Positions 47,871 to 58,162 of a stretch of 64,000 bases of DNA are shown one piece after another. The stretch lies in contig JAJFGQ010000056.1 of the NCBI GenBank assembly GCA_021776075.1, forward strand, positions 1-64,000. The letters run 5' to 3'. This DNA comes from Alphaproteobacteria bacterium. GTDB lineage: Bacteria; Pseudomonadota; Alphaproteobacteria; Micavibrionales; Micavibrionaceae. The notes beneath the pieces are model-generated. The model ran no database searches and was not told the origin of the DNA. It was given only the letters and a program-made list of their open reading frames with translations. Each line of letters starts with the position of its first letter. Position 1 is the first letter of the stretch. Both the position numbers and the translations under genes were made by a program.

Positions 47871-48505
47871 ATTTTTTGCAGTTTATATATTTGCAATCGC
47901 CAGAACCGATCCGGTTTTAGGATGTCTTTATGCGTGATTTTTAAAGCGGTATTTTGTTGCAATAGAGACTCCAGCTTTTTTGAAGGAAAAGAACGATTAT
48001 GTGCGGGGTGAAAAAATTGCCAATATAATTCCGCTATTTTCATGCCAACCGTATCGATTGCAAAATCACAGAGAAAAACAGTTCCATCTTTTGTGCATAA
48101 ACGATCGAGGTTGGCTATATGCTGCGTCGGGTCACTCAGGTGGTGTAAAACATTGAGTGACATGACAATGTCAAATTTTTCCTTTAGGGACCCTAAGTCT
48201 TCGATATTTTTCTTGTAGAAGGTGGCTTGCTGTAGTTTTTTTCGTGCCAGAGCCAGCATCTCTTCCGTACCGTCTATGCCGGTCAAAATGGCCTGACTAT
48301 GATGATTGTAAATCTGAGATAACATCTCGCCCGTTCCGCACCCCAGATCAAGAATCTTTGTATCTTGCGGTATATTTTCGGGATAATGATTCAGAACCCA
48401 TTCCCGTGTTTCATTGAGAAAAGCGGCCCATTTTCTTTCATAAACAGAAGCAAAGGCCGCATAATCTTTTTGTATGTTTGGTAATGTTACTTTTTTTGAC
48501 GTCAT
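47867..48505 (-). CDS. Class I SAM-dependent methyltransferase
   Basis: The protein of about 212 residues starts best at ATG 48505 (MTSKKVTLPNIQKDYAAFAS), with a G-rich run upstream; the frame extends to 48574. SAM-binding motifs are KILDLGCGTGEML and LTGIDGTEEMLALA, then DIVMSLNVLHHLSDP. The substrate is unknown; the UbiE/Methyltransf_11 fold fits small molecules or lipids. Confidence 0.83.
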   Translation of the reverse strand: MTSKKVTLPNIQKDYAAFASVYERKWAAFLNETREWVLNHYPENIPQDTKILDLGCGTGEMLSQIYNHHSQAILTGIDGTEEMLALARKKLQQATFYKKNIEDLGSLKEKFDIVMSLNVLHHLSDPTQHIANLDRLCTKDGTVFLCDFAIDTVGMKIAELYWQFFHPAHNRSFPSKKLESLLQQNTALKITHKDILKPDRFWRLQIYKLQKI

Positions 48506-48617
48506 TGCGCGCGCCCCCCCTTCTGGCCTTAGTAAATCGGAGAGTGGGTCGCTGTACAAGAAAAAAACTTGCAAATAGCTGTGTTATGAAATATGAAAGC
48601 AGCAGGAGATTTGCACT

Positions 48618-50432
48618 ATGAAAAAACTAATTCACTTTTTTAGGAAGTCATCGCCCGAAGAGGACGCAGCAGAAAAAGATCCTCTGATCGTGGTTTTTAA
48701 AGCCGCGGCCTATGGCCGCTATTGCCGTACGCGCGCTTTTAAACCGGGATTATCTAAAAACAGCACGGAATATATGAAGGCCGTGGCGGTTAAGGCGGCT
48801 GATCAATGGGATGTTATAAAGGTGACTGAAAAACAGACACCTCTGACAGGCCGGGATGATATAGAAATTGTACCTATATCTCAGACTAAAGTCCTTAAAC
48901 TGAGTCTTTCTTTTTTTGACGCGATTAAAGAACTGGCCTTATACGAAAACACTCATGAAACCCTGAAACTTGAGCCGGTGGCAGCGCCGCCTGCCGCAGA
49001 TGATTTTAATGATTTTCGTAATTTTGCGATGCGGGAGGGTATAGCCTTTGATGTCGAGGGCTATCCGGTTCCGACTTTTGAAGGGGAAATTGTTACCGAT
49101 GCTCGTGTAAGTGTGACAATGGAAAAAGCAGTCAAAGACAGTGCTTTGCAAAAACGGGAAGACATGACTTCAGGCGCGGTTATTGAACAGTTTTTTGTCG
49201 GAATGCCTCCGGCCTCTCTTCGCGTGGATCATCTCGAAGCGCTTTGGGAGCAACAGGATCAAATAGGAAAGTTTCTTCATTATCTAAAAAGTTTCCGCCT
49301 GTTTACACATATGATGATGGAATGCGATTTTGATTTTGCCCTGTTTGATAAAGAGCAATTTTTAAATGGTACATATTTTGCCGGGAATGAATGGGATTCG
49401 GATTTTGTGCCTGATGAAGGGCGGGGGATAGAAAAAGGAATAACAACAGACAGTTTTGAGCAGGTTGATAATTTTTTGAAGGAGCTGACACCTGTTCTTA
49501 GTGACGCTCTGCGTCAAGAGGGACGGCAGATTGTCCATAATCTTCATGCTTTTTATCTTTTGGCCAAGAAGCAGCATCTCGAAGGGCAACTGAATCAGTG
49601 CGCTCCTGATGGGGGCGCGCGCATACGGCTTAAACAGGCTGCGAATAAAGTGATAAGCAAAATTAATAAAATTCAATCTGAGGCAAATATTGATATGGCC
49701 GCCTTGTCTGCGGAAATACCGGAAACGGGAAAAATAAAAAGATTGCCGCGTGCGTTGCGCGATGAAATCAATGGTTGGGAAAAGCGGACAAGAAATTATG
49801 ATGCCTCTCCTTTGAAGGGCTTTGTTCATTACCTTTTGAGTTTTGAGCGTTTCGTAAAAGACATAAGCGCCTGCGGTTTTGATGAATATCGCTTCAATCT
49901 GGATAAATTTTGTGAAGAGATGCGATTCAAATCATGGCATTGGCCGATGGCTGACCTTTTGACGGAGGGTGAAAGCCGGGAGGTTTTAAATCCTGATTTT
50001 ATAAAAGAACAATCCGTCAATGCTTTGTATTTGATTTCGCGTTTTGACTTTCTTAATGAAGAGCAACGTTTGTCAGCCGGGCAGTCTGTTGCTTTCATGA
50101 GCGGTTTTTATAGCCTGAGTCAGGCCAGAAATGCTGCCGCTAAAATACAAGAAAATCCCTGTCCTGAAGAAGAGGAGCGCCAGAATTTTGTTGAAATGTG
50201 TCGTGCAACGATAGATGAGGTTATGGAGACGCATGACCTTCAGTCAAGTTCGGTTCTGGAAGCCTTTATTTTCAACACAGATAAAGAAGCGACTATGCCG
50301 GCGGCATTCGATGACTTTATAAAATCGTGGGAAGATCTTTATGCGGACGCTACGCAGAAAGTGGAACGGGTGTGGAAATCACCGGAAACAAAGACAATCG
50401 GCGCACAACCGCCGCGGCAATTAAATCCTTAA
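48618..50432 (+). CDS. Uncharacterised 604-residue protein with an internal repeat
   Basis: The protein is soluble, mostly helical and slightly acidic, with no signal peptide. Residues 217-250 (GKFLHYLKSFRLF, then CDFDFALFDKEQF) resemble residues 401-434 (GFVHYLLSFERFV, then CGFDEYRFNLDKF), so the central part appears to be a diverged two-fold repeat of about 180 residues. The start MKKLIHFFRKSSPEED is basic. I recognise no family or catalytic motif. It overlaps the convergent oxidase gene by 12 bases. Confidence 0.7.
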   Translation: MKKLIHFFRKSSPEEDAAEKDPLIVVFKAAAYGRYCRTRAFKPGLSKNSTEYMKAVAVKAADQWDVIKVTEKQTPLTGRDDIEIVPISQTKVLKLSLSFFDAIKELALYENTHETLKLEPVAAPPAADDFNDFRNFAMREGIAFDVEGYPVPTFEGEIVTDARVSVTMEKAVKDSALQKREDMTSGAVIEQFFVGMPPASLRVDHLEALWEQQDQIGKFLHYLKSFRLFTHMMMECDFDFALFDKEQFLNGTYFAGNEWDSDFVPDEGRGIEKGITTDSFEQVDNFLKELTPVLSDALRQEGRQIVHNLHAFYLLAKKQHLEGQLNQCAPDGGARIRLKQAANKVISKINKIQSEANIDMAALSAEIPETGKIKRLPRALRDEINGWEKRTRNYDASPLKGFVHYLLSFERFVKDISACGFDEYRFNLDKFCEEMRFKSWHWPMADLLTEGESREVLNPDFIKEQSVNALYLISRFDFLNEEQRLSAGQSVAFMSGFYSLSQARNAAAKIQENPCPEEEERQNFVEMCRATIDEVMETHDLQSSSVLEAFIFNTDKEATMPAAFDDFIKSWEDLYADATQKVERVWKSPETKTIGAQPPRQLNP

Positions 50433-51716
50433 AACATCGCGTAACCGCCACCAGCCATAAACGGCCTGAGCCGCCAGGTTGCTTATTTTTCCACCGGAAA
50501 ACCCCAGACCAAAGGGCGCAAAGAGCCTATAGCTGTCATCATTGTTCGCAATAGAGGCCGCGATGACTTCTCCGCCGACCACAGTGGGGACAAGTCCGTG
50601 ACCGCCAAAGCCTGTGCAGTACCAGTAACCGGGTTCTAACTGTCCTATTTGCGGCATTTTATGGGTGGCGTAACAGAGCGTCCCGGCCCATGCTATGTCG
50701 GGTTCAGCATGTCCTTTTAATTGCGGGTAAACTTTGAGCAGGTCTGCCAGCATCGTTTTTTTCAAATCATCGGGGTGTTTCCACAGCCCGACACGTCCCC
50801 CCCACATAATCCGGTTGTCCGGCAAAACACGGTAATAATCTGCTGCAAAGCGGGAGTCGTAAACGGCATGGTGCGTGTTAATTGACTCACAGAGTTTTTC
50901 CGGGGGGAGCGGTTTTGTAACCATGATGTAGGTTTGTACGGGAATGGCAGAGAGGGAAAGCCGTCTGTTCAGGTTATCTACATGAATTGAGCAGCAAAGC
51001 ACAACCTGATTCGCTTTGATGCGCCCTTCCGGTGTTTTGATAAGGAACTGGCCGTTTTCCTTACTGATTTTTATAGCACGTGTTTTTTCAAAAATTTTTC
51101 CGCCTTCATTTTCAATGGTCTGAGCCAGACTATGCAAATAGTTTAGTGAATGAAATTGAAAGTCGTGCGGTGACAAATAACCATCGTAATAGCGTGAGGT
51201 CTTACATTTTTCCTGCACTTTGTCCCGTGGCCAGAATTCCAGACCCAAATCAAAATTATCATTAAGCCGATTGACGTCTTGGCAAACAGCACCGGGGTTG
51301 TCGTGCCATGAGACTGTTAAAACGCCATCCCGTAAGGGTTGTTGATCAGTATCCAAATTGTGGAGGCGGTTCCTAAGAAGCTCACGGGCCTCTTTGCTCA
51401 TATCAACAAGCGTACGGGCGTTTTCCAGTCCCACCTTTTTAACAAGTGGCCCAAATCCGGCAGCATAGCCCTTTGCTACCATACCGCCATTGCGGCCTGA
51501 GGCACCCCAGCCGATTCGGTTGGCTTCTATAACAATGATATTTTTATGATCCCGCCGGGTCAGGCTCATGGCGGTGTTCAGTCCCGCCAGTCCGCCGCCG
51601 ATAATACAGACATCTGTATCAATATCATTCTGAAGGGGCGGACGCTCCTTATTGCCGACCAAAGTCCGGCTGTAATATGTATCAATATAGTCCTGCGCGG
51701 GGGCTGCTTTATTCAT
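50421..51716 (-). CDS. FAD-dependent amine/amino-acid oxidoreductase (DAO family, PuuB-like)
   Basis: The 431-residue flavoenzyme has the FAD dinucleotide-binding motif DVCIIGGGLAGLNTAMSL, RIGWGASGRNGGMVAKGYAAG, and the C-terminal TGFGGHGLVPTVVGGEVIA. The last two are typical of PuuB/OrdL-type gamma-glutamylputrescine oxidases and related oxidases. The exact substrate cannot be read. It may be in one transcription unit with infC upstream, but the 17-base gap proves nothing. Confidence 0.85.
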   Translation of the reverse strand: MNKAAPAQDYIDTYYSRTLVGNKERPPLQNDIDTDVCIIGGGLAGLNTAMSLTRRDHKNIIVIEANRIGWGASGRNGGMVAKGYAAGFGPLVKKVGLENARTLVDMSKEARELLRNRLHNLDTDQQPLRDGVLTVSWHDNPGAVCQDVNRLNDNFDLGLEFWPRDKVQEKCKTSRYYDGYLSPHDFQFHSLNYLHSLAQTIENEGGKIFEKTRAIKISKENGQFLIKTPEGRIKANQVVLCCSIHVDNLNRRLSLSAIPVQTYIMVTKPLPPEKLCESINTHHAVYDSRFAADYYRVLPDNRIMWGGRVGLWKHPDDLKKTMLADLLKVYPQLKGHAEPDIAWAGTLCYATHKMPQIGQLEPGYWYCTGFGGHGLVPTVVGGEVIAASIANNDDSYRLFAPFGLGFSGGKISNLAAQAVYGWWRLRDVLRI

Positions 51717-51733
51717 TGGAAAAAAAGCTGCTT

Positions 51734-52276
51734 TTATTTTGTGTTTTCAGGCCCCAGAACCATGATCATCTGGCGCCCTTCCAGCCGGGGCTCCAGCTCT
51801 ATTTTTCCAATATCGGTCAGTTCCCCTTTCATCCGGTTCAGGACATCCATACCCAATTCCTTATGGGCCAGTTCCCGTCCCCGAAATCGTAAGGTGACTT
51901 TGACTTTGTTGCCATCTTCAAGGAATCTTCGTGCGTTGCGCATTTTTACGGCGTAATCATGTTCTTCAATAGCCGGGCGCAGCTTTATTTCTTTGACGTC
52001 TACGGTTTTCTGTTTTTTGCGGGCCTCGGCGGCTTTTTTCTGTTGTTCGTATTTAAACTTGCCGTAATCGAGAATCTTGCAAACAGGAGGCTCAGCGTTA
52101 GGTGATATTTCCACAAGGTCAAGGCCGGCGTCCCCCGCTATTTCGAGAGCTTTCTCTAAGTCAACAACACCAAGCTGTTCAGCATCTTTGCCGACGAGCC
52201 GAACTTGTGGGGCGGTGATGTCACCATTTGTACGCGGGCCTTTATTCCTGCGTGGTTGCATTTGCAGTCTGCTAAT
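51734..52276 (-). CDS. infC: Translation initiation factor IF-3, probable AUU start
   Basis: The protein of about 180 residues binds the 30S subunit and proofreads initiation. [17 protein letters not shown] opens the N-terminal domain, [18 protein letters not shown] is the linker, and [13 protein letters not shown] with the C-terminal domain follows. The first ATG (52261) lies 23 bases from the Shine-Dalgarno AAGGAG (52290-52285). An in-frame ATT at 52276-52274 lies 8 bases from it. As in E. coli, IF-3 probably starts at AUU and so represses its own translation. The N-terminal extension would read ISRLQ before the ATG. Confidence 0.93.
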   Translation of the reverse strand: MSRLQMQPRRNKGPRTNGDITAPQVRLVGKDAEQLGVVDLEKALEIAGDAGLDLVEISPNAEPPVCKILDYGKFKYEQQKKAAEARKKQKTVDVKEIKLRPAIEEHDYAVKMRNARRFLEDGNKVKVTLRFRGRELAHKELGMDVLNRMKGELTDIGKIELEPRLEGRQMIMVLGPENTK

Positions 52277-52323
52277 AGCTATATCTCCTTAATCATTGTT
52301 AATTTCTATGAATTATAATCTCA

Positions 52324-54294
52324 TTAATAAGGCGGTTTGCAGCTTTGTGCAAGGGATTCTACGGCGCTGTCGAGAGATTCCACAGGTTGATCCTTTTCAT
52401 CCATCCGGCGGATAGCGACTGTATTGTCTTCGGCCTCACGATTTCCGACGATAAACATGACCGGTACTTTGGCCAGTGAATGCTCGCGGATTTTGTAATT
52501 AATTTTTTCATTCCGTGTATCAATTTCAGCACGCAGACCCATTTTGAGAAGGGCGCTATGGACGTCTTTGGCATAGCCGTCTATATCCGATGTAATCGGT
52601 GCCACAACGCATTGTACGGGCGCCAGCCATAAGGGTAATTTACCGGCGTAATGTTCGATTAAGACACCGATGAATCGTTCGGCAGACCCCAGAATGGCGC
52701 GGTGGATCATGTGGGGCGTATGTTTACCACCGTCTTCACCAATATAATGAAGTTCAAGACGGTTCGGCATGTTCATGTCGACTTGTATCGTTCCGCATTG
52801 CCATTCCCGTCCAATCGCATCTGTCAGGATAAAATCAAGCTTGGGTGCATAGAAGGCACCGTCACCTTCATTTAAAACCCATTTCATGCCGATTCTGTCC
52901 AGCACTTTTTGCAGGGCACCTTCGGCCCTGTCCCAGTCCTCATCCGACCCGATTCTTTGTGCGGGACGGGTGGAAAAATTGATTGTGATGTTATCGGCCA
53001 TGCCTATGTCTGTATAGACCTCGCTAATCAGGTCGCACATGGCAACAACTTCGTCTTCAAGCTGGTCGTCACGGCAAAATATATGGGCATCATCCTGTGT
53101 GAAAGCTTGGACGCGCATCAGACCATGTCGTGCGCCGGAGGGTTCCTGACGGAAAACATGACCGAACTCTGCCATACGGATCGGAAAATCCCGGTAACTT
53201 TTTATGCCTGTTTTGTAGAGTTGGGCATTGCCCGGACAGCTCATCGGTTTAAGGGCTTGCGGGTTGTCCTGAGGGCCTTTTCCTTTATCGTTTTCAAAAA
53301 TAAACATATTTTCGCGGTATTTATCCCAGTGACCGGAGGCTTTCCAAAAGCGGGCATCCAGCATTTGGGGGGTGTTGACTTCGACATAGCCATGTTTGTG
53401 GATTTTACGGCGCATATAGGCCATAAGCTCCAGATAAATCGTCCAGCCATGAGGGTGCCAGAAGACCTGACCGGGGGCTTCATCCTGAAAGTGGAACAAA
53501 TCCATTTCCCGGCCCAAACGGCGGTGATCACGCTTTTCTGCCTCTTCCAGCATCGTCAGATAAGCATTCAGTTCTTTCTCATCGCGCCAGGCTGTGCCGT
53601 ATATGCGGGTGAGCATGGCGTTGTCCGAATCACCACGCCAATAGGCTCCGGCGACTTTCATTAATTTAAAAGCTATGCCGACATGTTTTGTCGTCGGCAT
53701 ATGCGGTCCGCGGCATAAATCAAGCCAGGCGCTATTTCCTTCGCCCTGCTTGTAAATAGAAATATCTTCATCACCCGGCAAATCTTCAATGATCTCGGCT
53801 TTGTAGTGTTCGCCTTTGTCTTTGAAATATTTAATCGCGGCTTCACGGTTCCAGACTTCCCGTATCAGAGCATCGCCGCGGGCGATAATCTCTTTCATTT
53901 TCTTTTCAATCGCGGGCAGATCTTCTGTTGTGAAGGGTTCATCGCGTGCGAAGTCATAGAAAAAGCCGTTTTCAATATTGGGGCCGATCGTAACCTGTGT
54001 GCCGGGGAAAAGTTCCTGCACCGCCTCAGCCATAACATGGGCGCAATCATGACGGATCAGCTCCAGCGCTTCATCCGCATCGCGTTTGAGGATTTCAAAT
54101 GTGACATTTTTTTCCAGAGGGCGCGTTAGATCCCATAGGTCACCATCGACCCGAACCGCTATCGCCGCCTTGGCCAGTGATTTGGAAATGGATTCGGTAA
54201 TAGCCATCCCTGTCGTGCCGCTCTCATAGTTGCGGATTGATCCATCGGGAAAGGTTACAGCAATCTCACTCATTTTTTTTACTGGCTCACTCAC
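52324..54294 (-). CDS. thrS: Threonine-tRNA ligase
   Basis: The 656-residue class II synthetase has a TGS domain (residues about 8-70), an editing domain (HDCAHVMAEAVQELFPGTQ with the HxxxH, and CRGPHMP), the catalytic core (MRVQAFTQDDAHIFCRDDQ; HRAILGSAERFIGVLIEHYAG) and an anticodon-binding domain. The start is GTG 54294 (GAGGT five bases upstream) or ATG 54273. It lies 47 bases upstream of infC on the same strand, the common thrS-infC order. Confidence 0.96.
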   Translation of the reverse strand: MSEPVKKMSEIAVTFPDGSIRNYESGTTGMAITESISKSLAKAAIAVRVDGDLWDLTRPLEKNVTFEILKRDADEALELIRHDCAHVMAEAVQELFPGTQVTIGPNIENGFFYDFARDEPFTTEDLPAIEKKMKEIIARGDALIREVWNREAAIKYFKDKGEHYKAEIIEDLPGDEDISIYKQGEGNSAWLDLCRGPHMPTTKHVGIAFKLMKVAGAYWRGDSDNAMLTRIYGTAWRDEKELNAYLTMLEEAEKRDHRRLGREMDLFHFQDEAPGQVFWHPHGWTIYLELMAYMRRKIHKHGYVEVNTPQMLDARFWKASGHWDKYRENMFIFENDKGKGPQDNPQALKPMSCPGNAQLYKTGIKSYRDFPIRMAEFGHVFRQEPSGARHGLMRVQAFTQDDAHIFCRDDQLEDEVVAMCDLISEVYTDIGMADNITINFSTRPAQRIGSDEDWDRAEGALQKVLDRIGMKWVLNEGDGAFYAPKLDFILTDAIGREWQCGTIQVDMNMPNRLELHYIGEDGGKHTPHMIHRAILGSAERFIGVLIEHYAGKLPLWLAPVQCVVAPITSDIDGYAKDVHSALLKMGLRAEIDTRNEKINYKIREHSLAKVPVMFIVGNREAEDNTVAIRRMDEKDQPVESLDSAVESLAQSCKPPY

Positions 54295-54333
54295 AGATAC
54301 CTCGTTGGGTGCTTATAATACATATTAAAGGTT

Positions 54334-55770
54334 TTACCGCTCGTTCATCGCGTTGTCGAGCGTTTTCACAAAGGGTTTCAGGATATATTCCATGACCGTT
54401 TTTTTACCGGTCAGAATATCGACGCTGGCCACCATGCCGGGAATGATAGGCAGGACCTCGCCTTTGCGTTTTAGGCTTTTTTCAGACGTACGGATGCGTA
54501 CACGATAAAAGCTCTCGCCCTTCTCATTGGTAATGGTATCGGCGGAAATATCAACCAACTCTCCTCTTAGTCCGCCGTAAATTGAAAAATCATAGGCGGT
54601 AATTTTAACAACGGCTTTTTGGCCCGGATAAAGAAAAGCGATATCGGAAGGCCGGACACGGGCTTCTATCAGCAATTGGTCATCGGACGGAACGATTTCT
54701 ATTAAATCAGCGCCGGGTTGGATGACACCGCCGACCGTGTTGATTTTTATATCCTTAATGGTGCCGGCAACCGGAGAACGGATTTCCGTACGGTTTTGCC
54801 TGTCACTCAATGCGACCAGTGTTTCCTTGATCGAGTTCATTTCAATCTGCGTAGCAGATAGCTCGGTCTGAGCCTGCGCCCGTGCCGCACTTTTTAGCTC
54901 AGAAATACGGGCTTCGGCCTCTTCTACGGAAGTTTTTATGCGCGGCAGGGAGCCGTGTAGTCCGTTTAACTCCGTCTGGCGTTCTTGTAAAGCCCGTTCA
55001 AGCTGTAACAGTTCTACCTTGGGCGCTGATCCGCGCTGTACCAGAGGTTCAATCATTGCTTTTTCTTCTTTTGAAAGCCGGATAATTTTGCGTAAATCCC
55101 TAATTCTTGTATTGAGCTCGTTAATCTCCTGACGGCGTTGCGTTGCCTGCTGTTCCAGTACAAGGAGTTGCGATTGCATATTGGTGTTATTGGCTTTGAA
55201 TGTGTTCATTTCTTCGGTAACGCTTGTCGGAACGCCTTTCATAACATTTTCAGAAAATACAGGCGTGTTCTTTCCTGCGGCCTCGGCCTCTAGCCGCTCA
55301 ATTTTGGCTTGTAGCCCAAGGTAGCGCTGTCGGTTCGCGCCAAGATCAGATGTGGCGCCAATGTTTGAAAGGCGCATAAGAACCTGTCCGGCCTCAACAA
55401 TGCCGCCTTCTTTGACCAAAAACGCATCAACAATGCCGCCTTCCTGATGCTGGACTATTTGTATTTCGCTGGAAGGGATGACTTTGCCATCGCCCCGTGT
55501 GACCTCATCCAGTGCGGCCAGATTGGCCCAAACAACGAACACAACAAAAAACAGGGTGATAGCCACCAAAAGAAGATGCTGGGAAAGAGATATGTCATCA
55601 TCTGTCGTGAAAAACCGGTCGGCACGGGCCTGTGCTTTTTCAAGTTTCTCTTTGGCCCACTCACCCCTTACTTTTGTCCATTCCGCAGCTTCATTAATGC
55701 TGGCATGCTCTTCTTTTGGCACGTCCGCTTTTTGCTTTTTTGGTTCTATTTTTCCTATTGGTTCAGCCAT
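54334..55770 (-). CDS. Type I secretion membrane-fusion protein, HlyD family
   Basis: The 478-residue periplasmic adaptor has one membrane helix (HLLLVAITLFFVVFVVWANLAAL), a biotinyl-lipoyl-like domain (RGDGKVIPSSEIQIVQHQEGGIVDAF in parts), a long coiled-coil hairpin (residues about 160-315), and a beta-barrel with IRSPVAGTIKDIKINTVGGVIQPGADLIEIVP, a HlyD/LapC hallmark. It follows the ABC transporter by two bases and forms one operon with it and the TolC gene. It probably exports the adhesin at 1729-7488. Confidence 0.93.
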   Translation of the reverse strand: MAEPIGKIEPKKQKADVPKEEHASINEAAEWTKVRGEWAKEKLEKAQARADRFFTTDDDISLSQHLLLVAITLFFVVFVVWANLAALDEVTRGDGKVIPSSEIQIVQHQEGGIVDAFLVKEGGIVEAGQVLMRLSNIGATSDLGANRQRYLGLQAKIERLEAEAAGKNTPVFSENVMKGVPTSVTEEMNTFKANNTNMQSQLLVLEQQATQRRQEINELNTRIRDLRKIIRLSKEEKAMIEPLVQRGSAPKVELLQLERALQERQTELNGLHGSLPRIKTSVEEAEARISELKSAARAQAQTELSATQIEMNSIKETLVALSDRQNRTEIRSPVAGTIKDIKINTVGGVIQPGADLIEIVPSDDQLLIEARVRPSDIAFLYPGQKAVVKITAYDFSIYGGLRGELVDISADTITNEKGESFYRVRIRTSEKSLKRKGEVLPIIPGMVASVDILTGKKTVMEYILKPFVKTLDNAMNER

Positions 55771-55772
55771 AT

Positions 55773-58136
55773 CTACACATTTGTATTTTCCGCCTGCGTA
55801 CCGTATTGGCGCGCCTGAAGCTTGCCAATGACTTCGTCTTTCGGCCCGTAAGCTACAAGCTTACCACGATCAATCAGGATAAGTTTGTTGACGAGTGTCA
55901 ACATGGAGCCTTTGTGGGTAATCAGTAATGTTGTTTTGTTCTTTGAAAGTGCGTCTAACCGTTTGCGTAAGCGGTTTTCAGAGGCCGGGTCCATCGAGGC
56001 TGTCGGTTCATCCATAATGAGGATAGGCGGATCATACAGTAAGGCGCGGGCGATAGCCACGGACTGGCGCTGCCCGCCTGACAGGGATTCGCCGCGTTCC
56101 CCGACCTGTGTATCCAGGCCATGTTGGGAATCGGCTAGAAATTCCATGACTCCCGACAGTTCTGCGGCACGCAGTACGGAACGGTCAGGTGCTGTTTCAT
56201 GACCCATTGTAATGTTTTCGCGAACGGAGCCGAAGAATAGCTGCGGACTTTGCTGGACGGCGCCCACAGAGCGGCGTAGATCGCCGGGATCAATTTGCCG
56301 TACGTCTGTACCGTCAATTTGTACAGAGCCACTTTCCGGTTGATAAAGATTGAGCAACAGGCGTTCGATCGTCGTTTTTCCTGAACCGACGGCCCCGATA
56401 ACTCCGACACGATCACCCGGTTCGATGACAAAGGTGAGGTGATTTAACGCCGGTACGGTTTGCTCCGGGTAGTGAAACAGAACATCCCTGAATTCAATGC
56501 GGCCTTCCCATTCCTGTTTGGCAATAAAATGTTTACCGGCTGGGCGTTCCACATCTCTTTTCATGAGGTCGTCAAGCTGGTGCAGGGCTTCGCGGGACTG
56601 GTTAAAACGCGTCAGAAGACCGGCAACCTGTGCCAGAGGGGCCATGGCACGACCCGACATGATGACACAGGCAATTAAGGCACCCATCGATATTTGTGCA
56701 TCGGCAATAAGATAAACACCGGCAATGACGACGGCAACGCTCGTCATTTGTTGTATCCATACGGCAAAATTCAGGGCAAAAGCAGAAATCCGACGGGATT
56801 TTACGGCTGTACGTGACGATTTTTCGGTCAGCTCTTCCCATTTGCGCTGTGTATGGCCTTCGGCAGCCTGCACCTTGATGGTCTCAAGACCGCTAATTGT
56901 CTCAAACAGGAGCGCATTTTTAAGCGCGCTTTCATTCATGGATTGCCGGATGATTTTTTGCATTGGTTTTTGCAGGATATAGCCCATCAGGACAATAAGC
57001 GGCATAGCCGCTGCCGGTACAAAAGCAATAGGGCCACCGATAATGGCGATCAAAATAATAAATAAAAGAGTAAAGGGAAGATCAACGATGGCTGTCATGG
57101 TGGCTGAGGTAAAGAAATCACGTAGCCCCTCAAATTCCCGCATATTGCTGGCCAGAACACCCGCGCTGGCTGGTCGGGCAACCATTGTCATGCCCATAAT
57201 TTGCTCAAACAGGCGGGCGGAAACCTTGACATCGGCCATGCGACCGGCAATGTCGAGGAAATGCGCCCGCAAATTACGGAGTATAAAGTCAAATACAAAA
57301 ACGGTAAGAACGCCCGCCGCTAAAACCCATAATGTATCAAAGGCATTATTAGGGACAACGCGGTCATAGACATTCATAATAAAAAGGGAACTAGCCAGTG
57401 CGAACATGTTAATCATGACGGCAGCAACAGCGACTTCCTGATAAAGCCGCATGTGTTTCTTTAACTCACCCCAAAACCAGTCCTGTGCTGTATCAATAGT
57501 GGCAGGCCCGGCGCGTTCATCCGTACGCGCTACGGGGCGAACAAAAAAAGCATGGCCGGTAAATGTTTTTTGCAGTTCATCAAGCGTCAGGACGTGTTTT
57601 TCATCCTCAGTCTCCGGGAATTGAAGTAAAAATTTTGTTTCCGGATGGATTTCGGCGTTACCCCCCGGATCTTGCTTGGGGGGGTGTTTGTCAGGGTATT
57701 CTATATCCCAAAGAATGCAGGCCTGCTTTTGTCCCAATACCAGAATACAGGGCAGGTTGGGCGCGATAGCAAGGGCTTCTAATGAGCGATTGACTAATTT
57801 TGCATGAAGATCGGCGCGTGCGGCGGCCCGGATAAACAAAGTGGGGGTCACGCCGTCTTTTGGTATAGGAAGCCCTGCTGTAAGAGACGCGGCGCTTGTG
57901 CGGCGCCCATAATGGCCGGCCATAAGACGTAAACATTCGACAAGCGGACTTTGCATGGTGATCCGGTCGGCTTCAAGGGGCCAGGAATCCGGCTCTTGCT
58001 CATGAGCCGCTTCGTCGGCGGCGCTATTGCTTATTGTGATTTCGGCAGTTGCTTTTTCCGGCCGATTTTCAGTCGGTTTCTGCCCTTTTTCAGGATTCTG
58101 TTCGTTCTGTTCCTTAACGCTCACCTGATAGACCAT
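55773..58136 (-). CDS. Type I secretion ABC transporter (HlyB/LapB type) with degenerate peptidase domain
   Basis: The 787-residue protein has an N-terminal C39-like region (SPLVECLRLMAGHYGRRTS to about residue 190) lacking the catalytic Cys, so it recognises rather than cleaves its substrate. A membrane domain of six helices follows, then an ATPase with Walker A GAVGSGKTT, signature LSGGQRQSVAIARALL and Walker B LIMDEPTASMD. That is the layout of exporters of RTX adhesins. An acidic, probably disordered stretch of about 50 residues precedes the first domain. Confidence 0.94.
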   Translation of the reverse strand: MVYQVSVKEQNEQNPEKGQKPTENRPEKATAEITISNSAADEAAHEQEPDSWPLEADRITMQSPLVECLRLMAGHYGRRTSAASLTAGLPIPKDGVTPTLFIRAAARADLHAKLVNRSLEALAIAPNLPCILVLGQKQACILWDIEYPDKHPPKQDPGGNAEIHPETKFLLQFPETEDEKHVLTLDELQKTFTGHAFFVRPVARTDERAGPATIDTAQDWFWGELKKHMRLYQEVAVAAVMINMFALASSLFIMNVYDRVVPNNAFDTLWVLAAGVLTVFVFDFILRNLRAHFLDIAGRMADVKVSARLFEQIMGMTMVARPASAGVLASNMREFEGLRDFFTSATMTAIVDLPFTLLFIILIAIIGGPIAFVPAAAMPLIVLMGYILQKPMQKIIRQSMNESALKNALLFETISGLETIKVQAAEGHTQRKWEELTEKSSRTAVKSRRISAFALNFAVWIQQMTSVAVVIAGVYLIADAQISMGALIACVIMSGRAMAPLAQVAGLLTRFNQSREALHQLDDLMKRDVERPAGKHFIAKQEWEGRIEFRDVLFHYPEQTVPALNHLTFVIEPGDRVGVIGAVGSGKTTIERLLLNLYQPESGSVQIDGTDVRQIDPGDLRRSVGAVQQSPQLFFGSVRENITMGHETAPDRSVLRAAELSGVMEFLADSQHGLDTQVGERGESLSGGQRQSVAIARALLYDPPILIMDEPTASMDPASENRLRKRLDALSKNKTTLLITHKGSMLTLVNKLILIDRGKLVAYGPKDEVIGKLQARQYGTQAENTNV

Positions 58137-58162
58137 CCCTGATTATCATGACAATTTTCAGT

